Counted from the stretch's first letter, positions 29,500-39,043 are shown. The stretch: 64,000 nt of DNA from Ideonella_A sp963843805 (GCA_963843805.1 CAWJLY010000009.1:434001-498000), one strand, 5' to 3'. Numbers and translations are program-made. Notes: a model not told the origin generated them from the sequence alone.

Positions 29500-29633
29500 A
29501 TTGCGCTGCCTGGGCTAAAATCAATGGCTTGACGCGGTACGGCAGTGAGCGCTTCATCGGCAAGTCGGTTGGCGGCCCGTGATACGGGGCGCGAACGGCA
29601 TGCCGGATTGTCAGGATTTCCAGCAGCAGCAAC

Positions 29634-30190
29634 ATGTCGGCAACCATTACTCCAATCGATTTCAATGTCGGCGCTCAGGCCAGAGCATTGGCAATTCGGG
29701 CGCGAAACCGGCGATCGACACGGGTAATTGGCAGATCGAGTGGCAGCTCAAGCGCAATTGCTCACTGGCGCCTTCGCAGATGGTCGGTCTGTTCGTCGCG
29801 CTGTGTCTGGTCTCGATGACGATTGCCACCTTTTTCTGGCTGCAGGGCGCGCGGATGGTGATGTCGTTTGCGTGGCTCGAGTTGATCGCGGTCGGTGCGG
29901 CGATGCTGCTGTATGCGCGGCATGCGGCCGACCGCGAGCGCATCGCCTTGCACCACGACACGCTGACGGTCGAACATTCCTGTGGAAACCGCGTCGATCG
30001 GGTGGAGTTCCAGGCCGCCTGGGTGCGCATCGAGCCGCGCTCTGGCGATCACTCGCTGGTTGAATTGACCGGCCAGGGACGGCGCATCTTCGTCGGCCGA
30101 TTCATCCGGCCCGAATTGCGCCGCAAGTTGGCCGACGAATTGCGCACCGCGTTGCGCCGCCCCTATTCCCAGCCGGTGCCTGCCGTCTGA
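29634..30190 (+). CDS. DUF2244 membrane protein, frameshifted near the start
   Basis: A short integral membrane protein with the DUF2244 pattern: WQIEWQLKRNCSLAPSQM, two adjacent helices (about MVGLFVALCLVSMTIATFFW and MVMSFAWLELIAVGAAMLL), then a soluble half with WVRIEP and VGRFIRPELRRKLADELR. The MSATITPIDFN start at 29634 is in a different frame from the body, so an indel lies near 29700-29725. The family regularly sits just before coxB in betaproteobacteria, so a link to oxidase biogenesis is a reasonable guess. The 134 bases upstream hold nothing I can identify. Confidence 0.75.
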
Positions 30191-30212
30191 GCTTCGATTC
30201 GAGAAACTGAAC

Positions 30213-31407
30213 GTGAAAACGATGATGAAGACCAAAGCGCTGTTGCACAGGGTGGCGAAGCGGGTTCCTCAGGCTGGACTCGCTCTTGGTCTGGCGCTGG
30301 CTTCGGCCGCCTCGCGGGCGGTCAGCGACCTGCCCGGCGGGCCGGCAGTCAACCAGCTCGACCTGCATCCACCGGTGACGCGCATCGCCGCCGATCAGCA
30401 ATGGCTGCACAACTTCGTGATGATCATCTGCGTGCTGATCTTCCTCGGCGTGTTCGGCGTGATGTTCTATTCGATCCTGAAGCACCGCAAGTCGAAGGGT
30501 GCGAAGGCGGCCAATTTCCACGAAAGCACCACCGTCGAGATCGTCTGGACGATCGTGCCGTTCATCATCGTCATCCTGATGGCGCTGCCCGCTACTCGGG
30601 TGGTCGTCGCGATGAAGGACACCAGCGCCTCCGACATCACGATCAAGGCCACCGGCATCCAGTGGAAGTGGGGCTACGACTACCTCAACGGCGAAGGCGC
30701 CGGCATCGGTTTCGTTTCGACGCTCGACAACGCGCAGCGCGAGATGTCCAACTCCGGCAAGCCCTCGGGCGACGACTATCTGCTGAAGGTCGACAACCCG
30801 CTGGTCGTTCCGGTCGACAAGAAGATCCGCATCATCACCACCGCCAACGACGTGATCCACGCCTGGATGGTGCCGGCGTTCGGCGTCAAGCAGGATGCGA
30901 TCCCGGGCTTTGTCCGCGATACCTGGTTCCGCGCCGAGAAGACCGGCGATTTCTACGGCCAGTGCGCCGAGCTGTGTGGCAAGGAACACGCCTACATGCC
31001 GATCCACGTGAAGGTGCTGTCGCAGGCCGACTACACCACCTGGGTGGCCGGCAAGCAGAAGGAAATGGCCGCCGCGCCAGGACGATCCGGCCAAGGTCTG
31101 GGAACTGCCGGCCCTGTTGGCTCGCGGCGAAAAGGTCTATGCAGCCAACTGCGCGGCCTGCCACCAGCCCACCGGCAAGGGCGCAGGCCCGATCAAGCCG
31201 CTCGACGGCGTCGCCGTGGTGCTCGACGCCGACAAGGGCAAGCAGATCGATGTACTGCTGAACGGCCAGAACAACGGCGCGATGCCGTCGTGGAAGCAGC
31301 TCAGCGACACCGAAATCGCGGCGGTGATCACGTACACCAAGAACAGCTGGTCGAACAAGACCGGGCAGCTCGTGCAGCCGTCCGAAGTGCTGGCCGCCCG
31401 CAAGTAA
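30213..31407 (+). CDS. coxB: cytochrome c oxidase subunit II with C-terminal cytochrome c domain, frameshifted
   Basis: Subunit II takes electrons from cytochrome c. After a signal-like N terminus there are two membrane helices (FVMIICVLIFLGVFGVMFYSI and IVWTIVPFIIVILMALP), then the CuA cupredoxin domain with HAWMVPAFGVKQDAIPG and CAELCGKEHAYMPIHV. A class I cytochrome c domain follows: CAACH haem site, PLDG, and AMPSWKQL with the axial Met. This is a caa3-type architecture. One extra C near 31079 breaks the frame just before the haem domain; corrected length is about 397 residues. GTG 30213 or the ATG codons at 30222/30225 could start it. Confidence 0.93.
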
Positions 31408-31439
31408 GAAGCATCAAGAACAAGCTCGAAGGATCACCG

Positions 31440-33098
31440 ATGAGTGCAGTACTCGACCCCCACGGCCACGGTCATGCCCATGACCACGATCATCACGACC
31501 ACGGCGCACCGGCCGGATGGCGGCGCTGGCTGTATGCGACGAACCACAAGGACATCGGCACGATGTACCTGCTGTTCTCGTTCGCGATGCTGATGGTCGG
31601 CGGCATGCTGGCGATGCTGATCCGCCTGGAGCTGTTCCAGCCCGGGCTGCAGTTCGTCAACCCGCAGCTGTTCAACCAGCTGACGACGATGCACGGGCTG
31701 ATCATGGTGTTCGGCGCGATCATGCCGGGCTTCGTCGGCTTCGCGAACTGGATGATTCCGCTGCAGATCGGCGCGGCCGACATGGCCTTCGCGCGGATGA
31801 ACAACTTCAGCTTCTGGCTGCTGATCCCGGCCGCGCTGATGCTGGTCGGCTCGTTCTTCATGCCCGGCGGCGCGCCGGCGGCAGGCTGGACGCTGTACGC
31901 GCCGCTGACGCTGCAGATGGGCCCGTCGATGGACGCCGGCATCTTCGCGATGCACATCATGGGCGCCAGCTCGATCATGGGCTCGATCAACATCATCGTC
32001 ACGGTGCTGAACATGCGCGCGCCCGGCATGACGCTGATGAAGATGCCGCTGTTCTGCTGGACCTGGCTGATCACCGCCTACCTGCTGATCGCCGTGATGC
32101 CGGTGCTGGCCGGCGCGATCACGATGACGCTGACCGATCGCCACTTCGGCACCAGCTTCTTCAACCCGGCCGGCGGTGGTGACCCGGTGATGTACCAGCA
32201 CATCTTCTGGTTCTTCGGGCACCCCGAGGTCTACATCATGATCTTGCCGGCGTTCGGCATCGTCAGCGCGATCATTCCGGCGTTCGCACGCAAGCGGCTG
32301 TTCGGCTACACCTCGATGGTCTATGCGACGGCGTCGATCGCGATCCTGTCGTTCATCGTCTGGGCCCACCACATGTTCACCACCGGCATGCCGGTGACCG
32401 GGCAGCTGTTCTTCATGTACGCGACGATGCTGATCGCGGTGCCCACCGGCGTGAAGATCTTCAACTGGATCGCCACCATGTGGCGCGGCTCGATGACCTT
32501 CGAGACGCCGATGCTGTTCGCGGTCGGCTTCATCTTCGTCTTCACGATGGGCGGCTTCACCGGGCTGATCCTGTCGGCCGCGCCGGTCGACATCCAGTTG
32601 CAGGACACCTATTACGTGGTGGCTCACTTCCACTACGTGCTGGTGGCCGGCTCGCTGTATGCGATGTTCGCCGGCGTCTACTACTGGGGCCCGAAGTGGA
32701 CCGGCGTGATGTACAGCGAGACGCGCGGCAAGATCCACTTCTGGGGCTCGCTGATCGCGTTCAACATCACGTTCTTCCCGATGCACTTTCTCGGTCTGGC
32801 CGGCATGCCGCGTCGCTATGCCGACTATCCGCTTGCAGTTCGCCGACTTCAACATGGTGGCGTCGCTGGGAGCCTTCTGGTTCGGGCTGATGCAGGTTTA
32901 TTTCTTCCTGTTCGTCGTCGTTGCCGATGATGCGCGGCAAGGGCGAGCCGGCGCCGCAAAAGCCTTGGGAAGGTGCCGAGGGCCTGGAATGGGAAGTGCC
33001 TTCGCCGGCGCCGTTCCATACCTTCGAGGAGCCACCCAAGCTCAACCCAGTGCGACCCGGATCGTCGGCTGATGTCGCAGCGGCAGGCATGCAACGTG
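31440..33098 (+). CDS. coxA: cytochrome c oxidase subunit I CoxA, frameshifted at 3' end
   Basis: This is the haem-copper catalytic subunit that reduces O2 and pumps protons. Twelve helices are expected; visible motifs include TTMHGLIMVFGAIMPGF with a haem His, NWMIPLQIGAADMAF, FGHPEVYIMILP (E-x-Y of an A1-type oxidase and a CuB His), VWAHHMF, VPTGVKIFNW (K-channel Lys) and VAHFHYVLVAG. The N terminus is strikingly His/Asp-rich (HGHGHAHDHDHHDHG). Extra bases near 32833 and 32918 break the last 90 codons. The stop is unresolved between about 33070 and 33098; I give the later limit. Confidence 0.93.
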
Positions 33099-33210
33099 AT
33101 GACACCCGAGCAGAAAAAGCAGAATCTCCGATTGGCACTGGATCCTGGTGTCGGTCGCTGTGGTATTTCTGATCGGATTTGTCGCCAAGGCGATGCTGGT
33201 CGATTCTTGA
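33099..33210 (+). CDS. cytochrome oxidase small assembly protein, frameshifted
   Basis: A tiny ORF starting MTPEQKKQNLRLAL, then, after removal of one extra G near 33145, a hydrophobic helix (LVSVAVVFLIGFVAKAML) ending VDS. Corrected length is 36 residues. The single-helix, KKxN-start pattern and the place between coxA and ctaG match the small assembly protein annotated in betaproteobacterial oxidase clusters. The start may overlap the end of coxA. Confidence 0.7.
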
Positions 33211-33237
33211 CCTTCTGCCCCTGCTCACGAGACGCCG

Positions 33238-33864
33238 ATGAAATCCCGGACTGATCGCCGATTTGCCTTGTTGACCGGCGACAACAAGCGCATGGTCGGC
33301 AAGCTGCTGGTCGTGACCGTGCTTGATGTTCGGCTTCGGTTTTGCGCTGGTTCCGATCTACCGGTCGATCTGCGACGCGCTCGGCATCAACGTGTTGTCG
33401 CTGGCCGAATTGAACCAGCCCGGGGCAGCCGGCAAAGGCCGCTCGGCAAACAGCCAGATCGACCTCAGTCGCGTCATCACGGTCGAGTTCGATGCCAATG
33501 CGCGTGGGCCGTGGTAGTTCAAGCCCGCGGTGGGCAGCTGTGCAGGTTCATCCAGGCGAAATGGCCACCGTGATGTACGAGTTTCGCAACAACCAGAATC
33601 GCACGATGACGGCGCAGGCGATTCCGAGTTATGCGCCCAAGCAGGCGGGTGCCGCATTTCAACAAGCTCGAGTGCTTCTGCTTCAGTGAATATACGTTGG
33701 CACCGGGCGAATCCAGGCAGTGGCCGGTGGTGTTCATCGTCGATCCCAAGTTGCCGAAGGATGTGGCGACCATCACGCTGTCGTACACCTTCTTCGAAGT
33801 CGGCGGGCGGGTGCCGTCGGCGCCTGATTCGGTGGCCGTGATCGGCAAGGGAATCGGCTCATGA
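33238..33864 (+). CDS. ctaG: cytochrome c oxidase copper-assembly protein CtaG (Cox11), frameshifted
   Basis: A periplasm-facing, membrane-anchored chaperone that delivers copper to the CuB site. After a short basic N terminus and one helix (FGFGFALVPIYRSICDALG), the immunoglobulin-like domain shows VHPGEMATVMYEF, the CuB-delivery motif FNKLECFCF, and VDPKLPKDVATITLSYTFF. Three one-base insertions (near 33324, about 33531 and about 33650) account for three frame changes; corrected length is 207 residues. There is also an in-frame TAG at 33515, which needs a base substitution or a differently placed indel to explain. The stop overlaps the next ATG (ATGA). Confidence 0.88.
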
Positions 33865-34100
33865 ATGCACCGGGTGGCGACCTGCGTTCGGCGGTGCGCC
33901 GCAAGATGTCGTTCGGGCAGACGATGAAGGCGGTCGCGTGGTCGTTTTTCGGCGTTCGCAAGTCGGTCGATCACGAGAAGGATATCAAGCAGCTGAATCC
34001 GCTGCATCTGGTGATTGCCGCGGTGGCGAGCGCCCTGATGTTCATCGGCTTGCTGCTGCTGGTGGTGAATTGGGTCTTGTCCAGTGGGGTGGCTGGTTGA
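33861..34100 (+). CDS. DUF2970 small membrane protein
   Basis: An intact 79-residue protein with a single C-terminal membrane helix (about LHLVIAAVASALMFIGLLLLVVNWVL) after a basic, amphipathic N terminus containing AVAWSFFGVRKS, the DUF2970 signature. It overlaps the ctaG stop by four bases and precedes coxC, the usual place for this family in betaproteobacteria. Function unknown; context suggests oxidase assembly. Confidence 0.85.
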   Translation: MNAPGGDLRSAVRRKMSFGQTMKAVAWSFFGVRKSVDHEKDIKQLNPLHLVIAAVASALMFIGLLLLVVNWVLSSGVAG

Positions 34101-34195
34101 ATCGGCACGCCGATCCTCGTCCACATTGACGATCGCACACCGTCGCCGCAAGGGTACAGCTGCGTTTGGCGGGTTTCAGACTTTCAGGAGAAAAC

Positions 34196-35092
34196 ATGTC
34201 GGTAACGGCGCACCCAGGGCATTCGGCAACGAAGGCTCCGTACTACTTCGTTCCGTCGCCATCGAGCTATCCGGTGCTGGCATCGACCGGATTGTTCTTC
34301 GTGATTCTTGGCGCTGGCCAGTGGGTCAACGGGGCGGGCTGGGGCGCCTGGTCGTTGCTTGGCGGGCTGGTGTTATGGGCAGCCGTGTTGCAGGCCTGGT
34401 TCCGCACCGCGATCCGCGAGAGCGAAGGCGGCTTGTACAGCGACCGCATCGACGTCTCTTTCCGCTGGAGCATGAGCTGGTTCATCTTCTCCGAGGTGAT
34501 GTTCTTCGGCGCATTTTTCGGCGCCCTGTACTGGACCCGGCTGCATGCAATTCCCAACTTGGGCAGCCTCGACAACGCCATCCTCTGGCCGGACTTCAAG
34601 GCCGTCTGGCCAAGCTCGGGCGTCGGCGCCACCGCATCGCCAGCCGGCATCGTCGAGCCGTTCCAGACCATGGGACCGTGGCCGCTGCCGACCATCAATA
34701 CCGCCTTGTTGCTCACTTCGGGCGTGACGCTGACGATTGCCCATCATGCGTTGCTTGCCGGCCACCGCGCGAAGACCATCGGCTTCATGTGGGTGACGGT
34801 TTTGCTCGGGCTGACCTTCTTGTTTGTGCAGGGCTACGAATACAGCCATGCCTACAGCGAGCTCAACCTGAAGCTGAGTTCGGGCGTTTTCGGGTCGACC
34901 TTCTTCATGTTGACCGGCTTCCATGGCTTCCATGTTTTCGTCGGCATGTTGATGCTTCTGTTCATCACGCTGCGGCTGCAGAAGGGGCATTTCACGCCTG
35001 AGCGGCATTTCGGTTTCGAAGGCGCCGCCTGGTATTGGCACTTCGTCGACGTGGTCTGGCTGGGACTTTATGTGGTGGTGTATTGGTTGTAG
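34196..35092 (+). CDS. coxC: cytochrome c oxidase subunit III CoxC (CtaE)
   Basis: An intact 298-residue polytopic membrane protein with the seven-helix subunit III pattern. Typical segments: YYFVPSPSSYPVLAS, MSWFIFSEVMFFGAFFGALYW with the conserved Glu, LLLTSGVTLTIAHHAL, FVQGYEYSHA, and the closing AAWYWHFVDVVWLGLYVVVY. ATG 34196 is preceded by CAGGAG at a good distance; the in-frame ATG ten codons upstream has none. A clear terminator lies 43 bases after the stop, so the coxB-coxC unit ends here. Confidence 0.95.
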   Translation: MSVTAHPGHSATKAPYYFVPSPSSYPVLASTGLFFVILGAGQWVNGAGWGAWSLLGGLVLWAAVLQAWFRTAIRESEGGLYSDRIDVSFRWSMSWFIFSEVMFFGAFFGALYWTRLHAIPNLGSLDNAILWPDFKAVWPSSGVGATASPAGIVEPFQTMGPWPLPTINTALLLTSGVTLTIAHHALLAGHRAKTIGFMWVTVLLGLTFLFVQGYEYSHAYSELNLKLSSGVFGSTFFMLTGFHGFHVFVGMLMLLFITLRLQKGHFTPERHFGFEGAAWYWHFVDVVWLGLYVVVYWL

Positions 35093-35134
35093 ACCGGCTG
35101 CTGGCTGTCGGCTGTCCGATTCTCAGAAGGCCAG

Positions 35135-35154
35135 GGCCGCGCCAGCGGCCTTTT
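35135..35154 (+). terminator. intrinsic terminator after coxC
   Basis: A perfect 6-bp stem GGCCGC/GCGGCC with a GCCA loop is followed directly by TTTT. It lies between the coxC stop and the convergent DUF2909 gene and would end the cox transcript. Confidence 0.75.
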
Positions 35155-35203
35155 CGACTCGTGGTGCGGCAACCTGGGTGGGCGCTGCCGCGCTGCGACC
35201 GCG

Positions 35204-35422
35204 TCAGCGCAGCGGGATGCCGGTCGGCTGGATCCATCCCAACTGGTAACTCACCAGCAGACACAGGAACAACAGCACCGAGATGCCGACCCGAAAGGCC
35301 AGCGCGCGCATCATGTTCGGCGTTTTCGACTTGGTGTCGCGGCTATCTCGCACCATTGACACGCCCGCATAGGCAAGGGCGCCCAGGATCGCAACGAAGG
35401 CGAGTGCAACCAGATACGTCAT
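35204..35422 (-). CDS. DUF2909 twin-helix membrane protein
   Basis: An intact 72-residue protein with two helices (about 1-23 and 47-64). The second carries VGISVLLFLCLLVSYQLGWIQPTG, the typical DUF2909 ending. A short basic linker joins them. The family is found beside surf1 in betaproteobacterial oxidase clusters, on the opposite strand as here. Function unknown. It is divergent from surf1. Confidence 0.85.
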   Translation of the reverse strand: MTYLVALAFVAILGALAYAGVSMVRDSRDTKSKTPNMMRALAFRVGISVLLFLCLLVSYQLGWIQPTGIPLR

Positions 35423-35486
35423 GGCTGCAGATTATCGGTCGCACGGCAACCGTTTGAATGGCAAGGTTTTGACGACCAGGTCGGCA

Positions 35487-36260
35487 ATGAGGCCCAGGCA
35501 CCTTGAAGTCCGGTCGGTTTTGCTGCTGGTAGCCGCCGTTTCCCTCGCTGCGTTGAGTTTCCGCCTGGGGCTTTGGCAGCTTGACCGGGCGGCACAGAAA
35601 CAGGCGTTGCAGCAGCAGATCGAAGCGCGTTCGGCGCTGCCAGTGTTGCCGCAGCGCCTGTTGGCCCGCGATCCGGCCGATGCGCCAGGGCAATATCAGC
35701 GCCGGGTCAAGCTGCGTGGCGAGTGGCTTGCATCGGCAACCGTTTTTCTCGATAACCGGCAGATGAACGGGAGGCCGGGTTTTTTTGTCCTTACACCCTT
35801 GCGGTTGCATGATCCGGATGCTCCGGCCGCCAAGCTGCAGGGGTTGGTGATCTGGGTGCAACGCGGCTGGATCGCGCGCGACAACGACGTCAGGACCCGT
35901 TTGCCCGCGATCCCGACTCCGGCGGGAGTCGTCGACGTGGCCGGGCGTGTCGCCCCGCCGCCAGCACGGCTGTTCCAGTTCGCCGCCGATGACAACGGGC
36001 CGATCCGGCAAAATCTCGATCTCGATGCATCGGCGCACGAGCTGGCGCAACCGGTGTTGCCGATGTCGATCCTGCAGACCGAAGACCCGTCGAGTGGGGC
36101 GGACGGCCTGCTGCGCCAGTGGACGGCGCCGGCATCCGACATCCGGAAGCATCAGGGCTACGCCTTTCAATGGATGGCCCTCTGCGCGCTTGTCGTCGGT
36201 CTTTATGGCTGGTTTCAAATCATTCGCCCGAGGTGGCCTGCCCAACGTGAAACAGACTGA
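35487..36260 (+). CDS. SURF1 family oxidase assembly protein
   Basis: An intact 257-residue protein with the SURF1 layout: one N-terminal helix (SVLLLVAAVSLAALSFRLGLWQLDRA), a periplasmic domain with GEWLASATVFLDNRQ, GFFVLTPLRL and WVQRGWIARDN, and a C-terminal helix (HQGYAFQWMALCALVVGLYGWF). SURF1 helps haem a insertion into subunit I. I chose ATG 35487; a longer in-frame start at 35421 overlaps the divergent gene. Its last 14 bases overlap the next gene if that uses GTG 36247. Confidence 0.9.
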   Translation: MRPRHLEVRSVLLLVAAVSLAALSFRLGLWQLDRAAQKQALQQQIEARSALPVLPQRLLARDPADAPGQYQRRVKLRGEWLASATVFLDNRQMNGRPGFFVLTPLRLHDPDAPAAKLQGLVIWVQRGWIARDNDVRTRLPAIPTPAGVVDVAGRVAPPPARLFQFAADDNGPIRQNLDLDASAHELAQPVLPMSILQTEDPSSGADGLLRQWTAPASDIRKHQGYAFQWMALCALVVGLYGWFQIIRPRWPAQRETD

Positions 36261-36927
36261 TCTGCCCGCTGCTTCACCCCTGGGAATGACGGTTCACAGC
36301 TTGCCGCTCCCCGACGTCGAGCCGGCCGATCTCGCGCGCCGGGCGTCGTCGGGGCGCTGGAAAATGTTGGCGGTGATGGCAGTGTGCGCCGCGCCGGTTC
36401 TGGCATCGTATTTCACCTACTACGTGATCCGGCCGCAAACCCGCACCAACTATGCCGAGCTGATCACGCCGCCGCGCGAAATCCCGACGGCGCTGGCGTT
36501 GACCGATGTCAGTGGCGGACCCGTCGCTGCGCGCAGCCTGCACGGCCAGTGGCTGCTGGTGACGGTCGCGAAGGCGGCATGCAACGACCGTTGCAGCAAG
36601 AACCTGGTCTTGATCCGCCAGCTTCGCGAGACACTCGGCCGCGAAAAGGATCGGGTCGACAAGTTGTGGTTGGTCGTCGATGGAAACCAGCCCGCTGCCG
36701 AATTGCTGGCCGCAACCGGCGCCACCGCGTTGCTGACCAACACGCAGGCGATATCGGCGTGGCTGGCGCCGGCAGCCGGTCGTTCGCTCGAAGACCACGT
36801 CTATCTGGTCGATCCCATGGGCCAGTGGATGATGCGCGCGCCGGTCGACCCGGAACCGGCGCGGTTCAAGCGCGATGTCGAGCGCCTGCTTCGCGCGTCG
36901 GCCTCCTGGGACCAACCCGGCCGTTGA
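36247..36927 (+). CDS. membrane-anchored SCO-like thioredoxin-fold protein
   Basis: A protein of 226 residues if started at GTG 36247, or 213 from ATG 36286. After a disordered N terminus there is one membrane helix (about MLAVMAVCAAPVLASYFTYYVI), then a thioredoxin-like domain: LHGQWLLVTVAKAACNDRCSKNLVLIRQL, holding a CxxxC pair like the copper site of Sco1, and HVYLVDPMGQWMMRAP. No C-terminal SCO His was confirmed. It lies between surf1 and ctaA, so copper delivery or thiol reduction for CuA assembly is likely, though not proven. Confidence 0.75.
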   Translation: MKQTDLPAASPLGMTVHSLPLPDVEPADLARRASSGRWKMLAVMAVCAAPVLASYFTYYVIRPQTRTNYAELITPPREIPTALALTDVSGGPVAARSLHGQWLLVTVAKAACNDRCSKNLVLIRQLRETLGREKDRVDKLWLVVDGNQPAAELLAATGATALLTNTQAISAWLAPAAGRSLEDHVYLVDPMGQWMMRAPVDPEPARFKRDVERLLRASASWDQPGR

Positions 36928-36929
36928 CG

Positions 36930-38114
36930 ATGGCAAGCTCGCAATCGTTGGTCGACCTGGCGCCTCTGTTGCAGATGGCGTTGTTCGGCGTCGTGCTGGC
37001 GCTCGGTCCGTTGGCTTGGGTCTGGGTTCGCCATCGTGGCGGCGATTCCAGAAGTCGCCTGTACGCGCTGAGCCTGCTGACCTTGTTCCTGACCTTCGAT
37101 CTGGTCGTCTTCGGCGCATTCACCCGACTCACCGATTCGGGGCTTGGCTGTCCCGACTGGCCTGGGTGCTACGGCAGCGCGAGCCCGGTCGGGGCCCGCC
37201 AGCAGATCGACGCCGCCCAGCAGGCCATGCCCACCGGCCCGGTGACACACGGCAAGGCTTGGGTCGAGATGATCCATCGCTACTTCGCCACCGGTGTCGG
37301 CCTGCTGATCGCGGTGTTGGCTGCGGCCAGTTGGCTGGCCGCCCGCCGCGACCGCTTGCCGGTGTCGCCGTGGTGGGCGACATTCACGCTGGCCTGGGTT
37401 TGCCTGCAAGGCGCGTTCGGCGCGTTGACAGTGACGATGAAGCTGTACCCGGCAATCGTCACGCTGCATTTGCTGGGCGGTATCGGCCTGCTGATGCTGT
37501 TGGCGATCCAGAGCCAGGCTTATCGACCGATCCCTTGGTCGGTCAGTCCTGCCTTGCATCGAGGTCTGGGCTTGGTGCTGGGACTCGCCGTTTTGCAGAC
37601 CGCATTGGGCGGCTGGGTCAGCACCAACTATGCGGTGCTGGCCTGTCGCGATTTTCCAACCTGCCAGGGCCAATGGTGGCCGGCGATGGATTTCGAGCAC
37701 GCCTTCGCGCTGCTGCGTCCGCTCGGCATCGGCCGCGACGGTGCTTTCCTGCCGTTCGAGGCGCTGACCGCGATCCACCTGGTTCATCGGATCGGCGCGG
37801 CGGTCGTTTTTGCTGCGCTGGGCTTGCTGGCCTGGCGGCTTTTGAGCGATGGCAGTGCCCGCTCCCGGGGCTGGGCACGGTTGTTTGCCGGCATGGCCGC
37901 GTGGCAGTTCGTGAGTGGCCTGAGCAACGTGGTTCTCGATTGGCCGATCGTCGCCGCGTTGGCCCACACCGGCGGCGCGGCGGCGCTGATCACGGCGCTG
38001 ACAATCGCCTGGGTACAAGCCCGGCAAGCCGGCCCGGATCAACTGATCAGACGGGTTGGGCGGCCAGGCGGTCGCGATGGCCAGGGCTTCGACGACATCG
38101 AACTCGTAAAATGA
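36930..38114 (+). CDS. ctaA: haem A synthase CtaA (Cox15)
   Basis: A 394-residue polytopic membrane enzyme that oxidises haem O to haem A. Motifs: GAFTRLTDSGLGCPDWPGCYG, VEMIHRYFATGVG (Glu-His of the first haem site), VTLHLLGGIGLLML, LGGWVSTNYAVLACRDFPTCQG with the periplasmic Cys pair, and IHLVHRIGAA. Eight helices are expected and visible. The gene starts two bases after the SCO-like stop, and its stop overlaps the ctaB start (ATGA at 38111). Confidence 0.94.
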   Translation: MASSQSLVDLAPLLQMALFGVVLALGPLAWVWVRHRGGDSRSRLYALSLLTLFLTFDLVVFGAFTRLTDSGLGCPDWPGCYGSASPVGARQQIDAAQQAMPTGPVTHGKAWVEMIHRYFATGVGLLIAVLAAASWLAARRDRLPVSPWWATFTLAWVCLQGAFGALTVTMKLYPAIVTLHLLGGIGLLMLLAIQSQAYRPIPWSVSPALHRGLGLVLGLAVLQTALGGWVSTNYAVLACRDFPTCQGQWWPAMDFEHAFALLRPLGIGRDGAFLPFEALTAIHLVHRIGAAVVFAALGLLAWRLLSDGSARSRGWARLFAGMAAWQFVSGLSNVVLDWPIVAALAHTGGAAALITALTIAWVQARQAGPDQLIRRVGRPGGRDGQGFDDIELVK

Positions 38115-39043
38115 CGGCTGCACCTGAATTCATGGCCGAATCCCTCAGCACATCGATCACGCCCACGGCACGGCTGCCGCGTCTGAGCCAGTACTACGCG
38201 TTGACCAAGCCGCGTGTGGTGCAGCTGATCGTGTTCTGCGCGGTGATCGGCATGTTGCTGGCTGTTCCGGGCCTGCCCGAGCTGAAGACCCTGTTCGCCG
38301 CAACCGTCGGTATCTGGCTGGTTGCCGCCGCTGCCGCGGCATTCAATTGTCTGGTCGAGCAGCGCATCGATGCCAAGATGGCCCGAACGGCGTGGCGGCC
38401 GACCGCCAAAGGTGAGTTGACCGACGGCTGGACGCTGGCATTTTCAGCCACCTTGTGCGCGGCCGGCAGTGCGGTGCTGTACATCTGGGTCAATTCACTG
38501 ACCATGTGGCTGACCTTTGCCACCTTCATCGGTTATGCGATGGTCTACACGGTACTGCTCAAGCCGTCGACGCCACAGAATATCGTGATCGGCGGCGCAT
38601 CCGGCGCGATGCCACCGGTGCTCGGCTGGGCCGCGATGCGCGGCGAAGTCGGTGCCGAAGCCCTGATGTTGTGCTTGATCATCTTCTTGTGGACGCCACC
38701 ACATTTCTGGGCCTTGGCCCTGTACCGCGTCGAGGACTATCGCCGTGCCGGCCTGCCGATGCTGCCGGTCACCCACGGCTCCGAATTCACACGGCTGCAG
38801 GTGCTGCTCTACACGCTGATCCTGTTTGCTGCGACCTTGCTGCCATTCGTCACCGGCATGAGCGGGCCGATCTATCTGGCAGCGGCCATCACGTTGGGTG
38901 GCATGTTTTCAGGCTACGCCTGGAGGCTCTGGCGCCGCTACTCGGATCAACTGGCGCGTGCCACCTTCAAATTCTCGATCGTCCACCTCGCCCTGTTGTT
39001 CGCGGCACTGCTGGTCGACCATTACATCGATCCGCTACTTTGA
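38111..39043 (+). CDS. ctaB: protohaem IX farnesyltransferase CtaB (CyoE)
   Basis: A 310-residue UbiA-superfamily prenyltransferase making haem O. Seen: LTKPRVVQLIVFCAVIG, the first polyprenyl-binding motif NCLVEQRIDAKMART, a KPSTPQNIVIGGASGAMPPVLGW stretch, the WTPPHFWALALYRVEDY motif and LPVTHG. Start choice: ATG 38111 overlaps ctaA by four bases; ATG 38132 is an alternative. The sequence reads without breaks. Confidence 0.94.
   Translation: MTAAPEFMAESLSTSITPTARLPRLSQYYALTKPRVVQLIVFCAVIGMLLAVPGLPELKTLFAATVGIWLVAAAAAAFNCLVEQRIDAKMARTAWRPTAKGELTDGWTLAFSATLCAAGSAVLYIWVNSLTMWLTFATFIGYAMVYTVLLKPSTPQNIVIGGASGAMPPVLGWAAMRGEVGAEALMLCLIIFLWTPPHFWALALYRVEDYRRAGLPMLPVTHGSEFTRLQVLLYTLILFAATLLPFVTGMSGPIYLAAAITLGGMFSGYAWRLWRRYSDQLARATFKFSIVHLALLFAALLVDHYIDPLL

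Noticed and set aside
17784..33864. Genome decay (a block of pseudogenes)
   Set aside because: The affected genes include pyrB, gpsA, coxA and gpmA, all motifs are preserved, intact genes are interspersed, and the breaks are nearly all one-base insertions.
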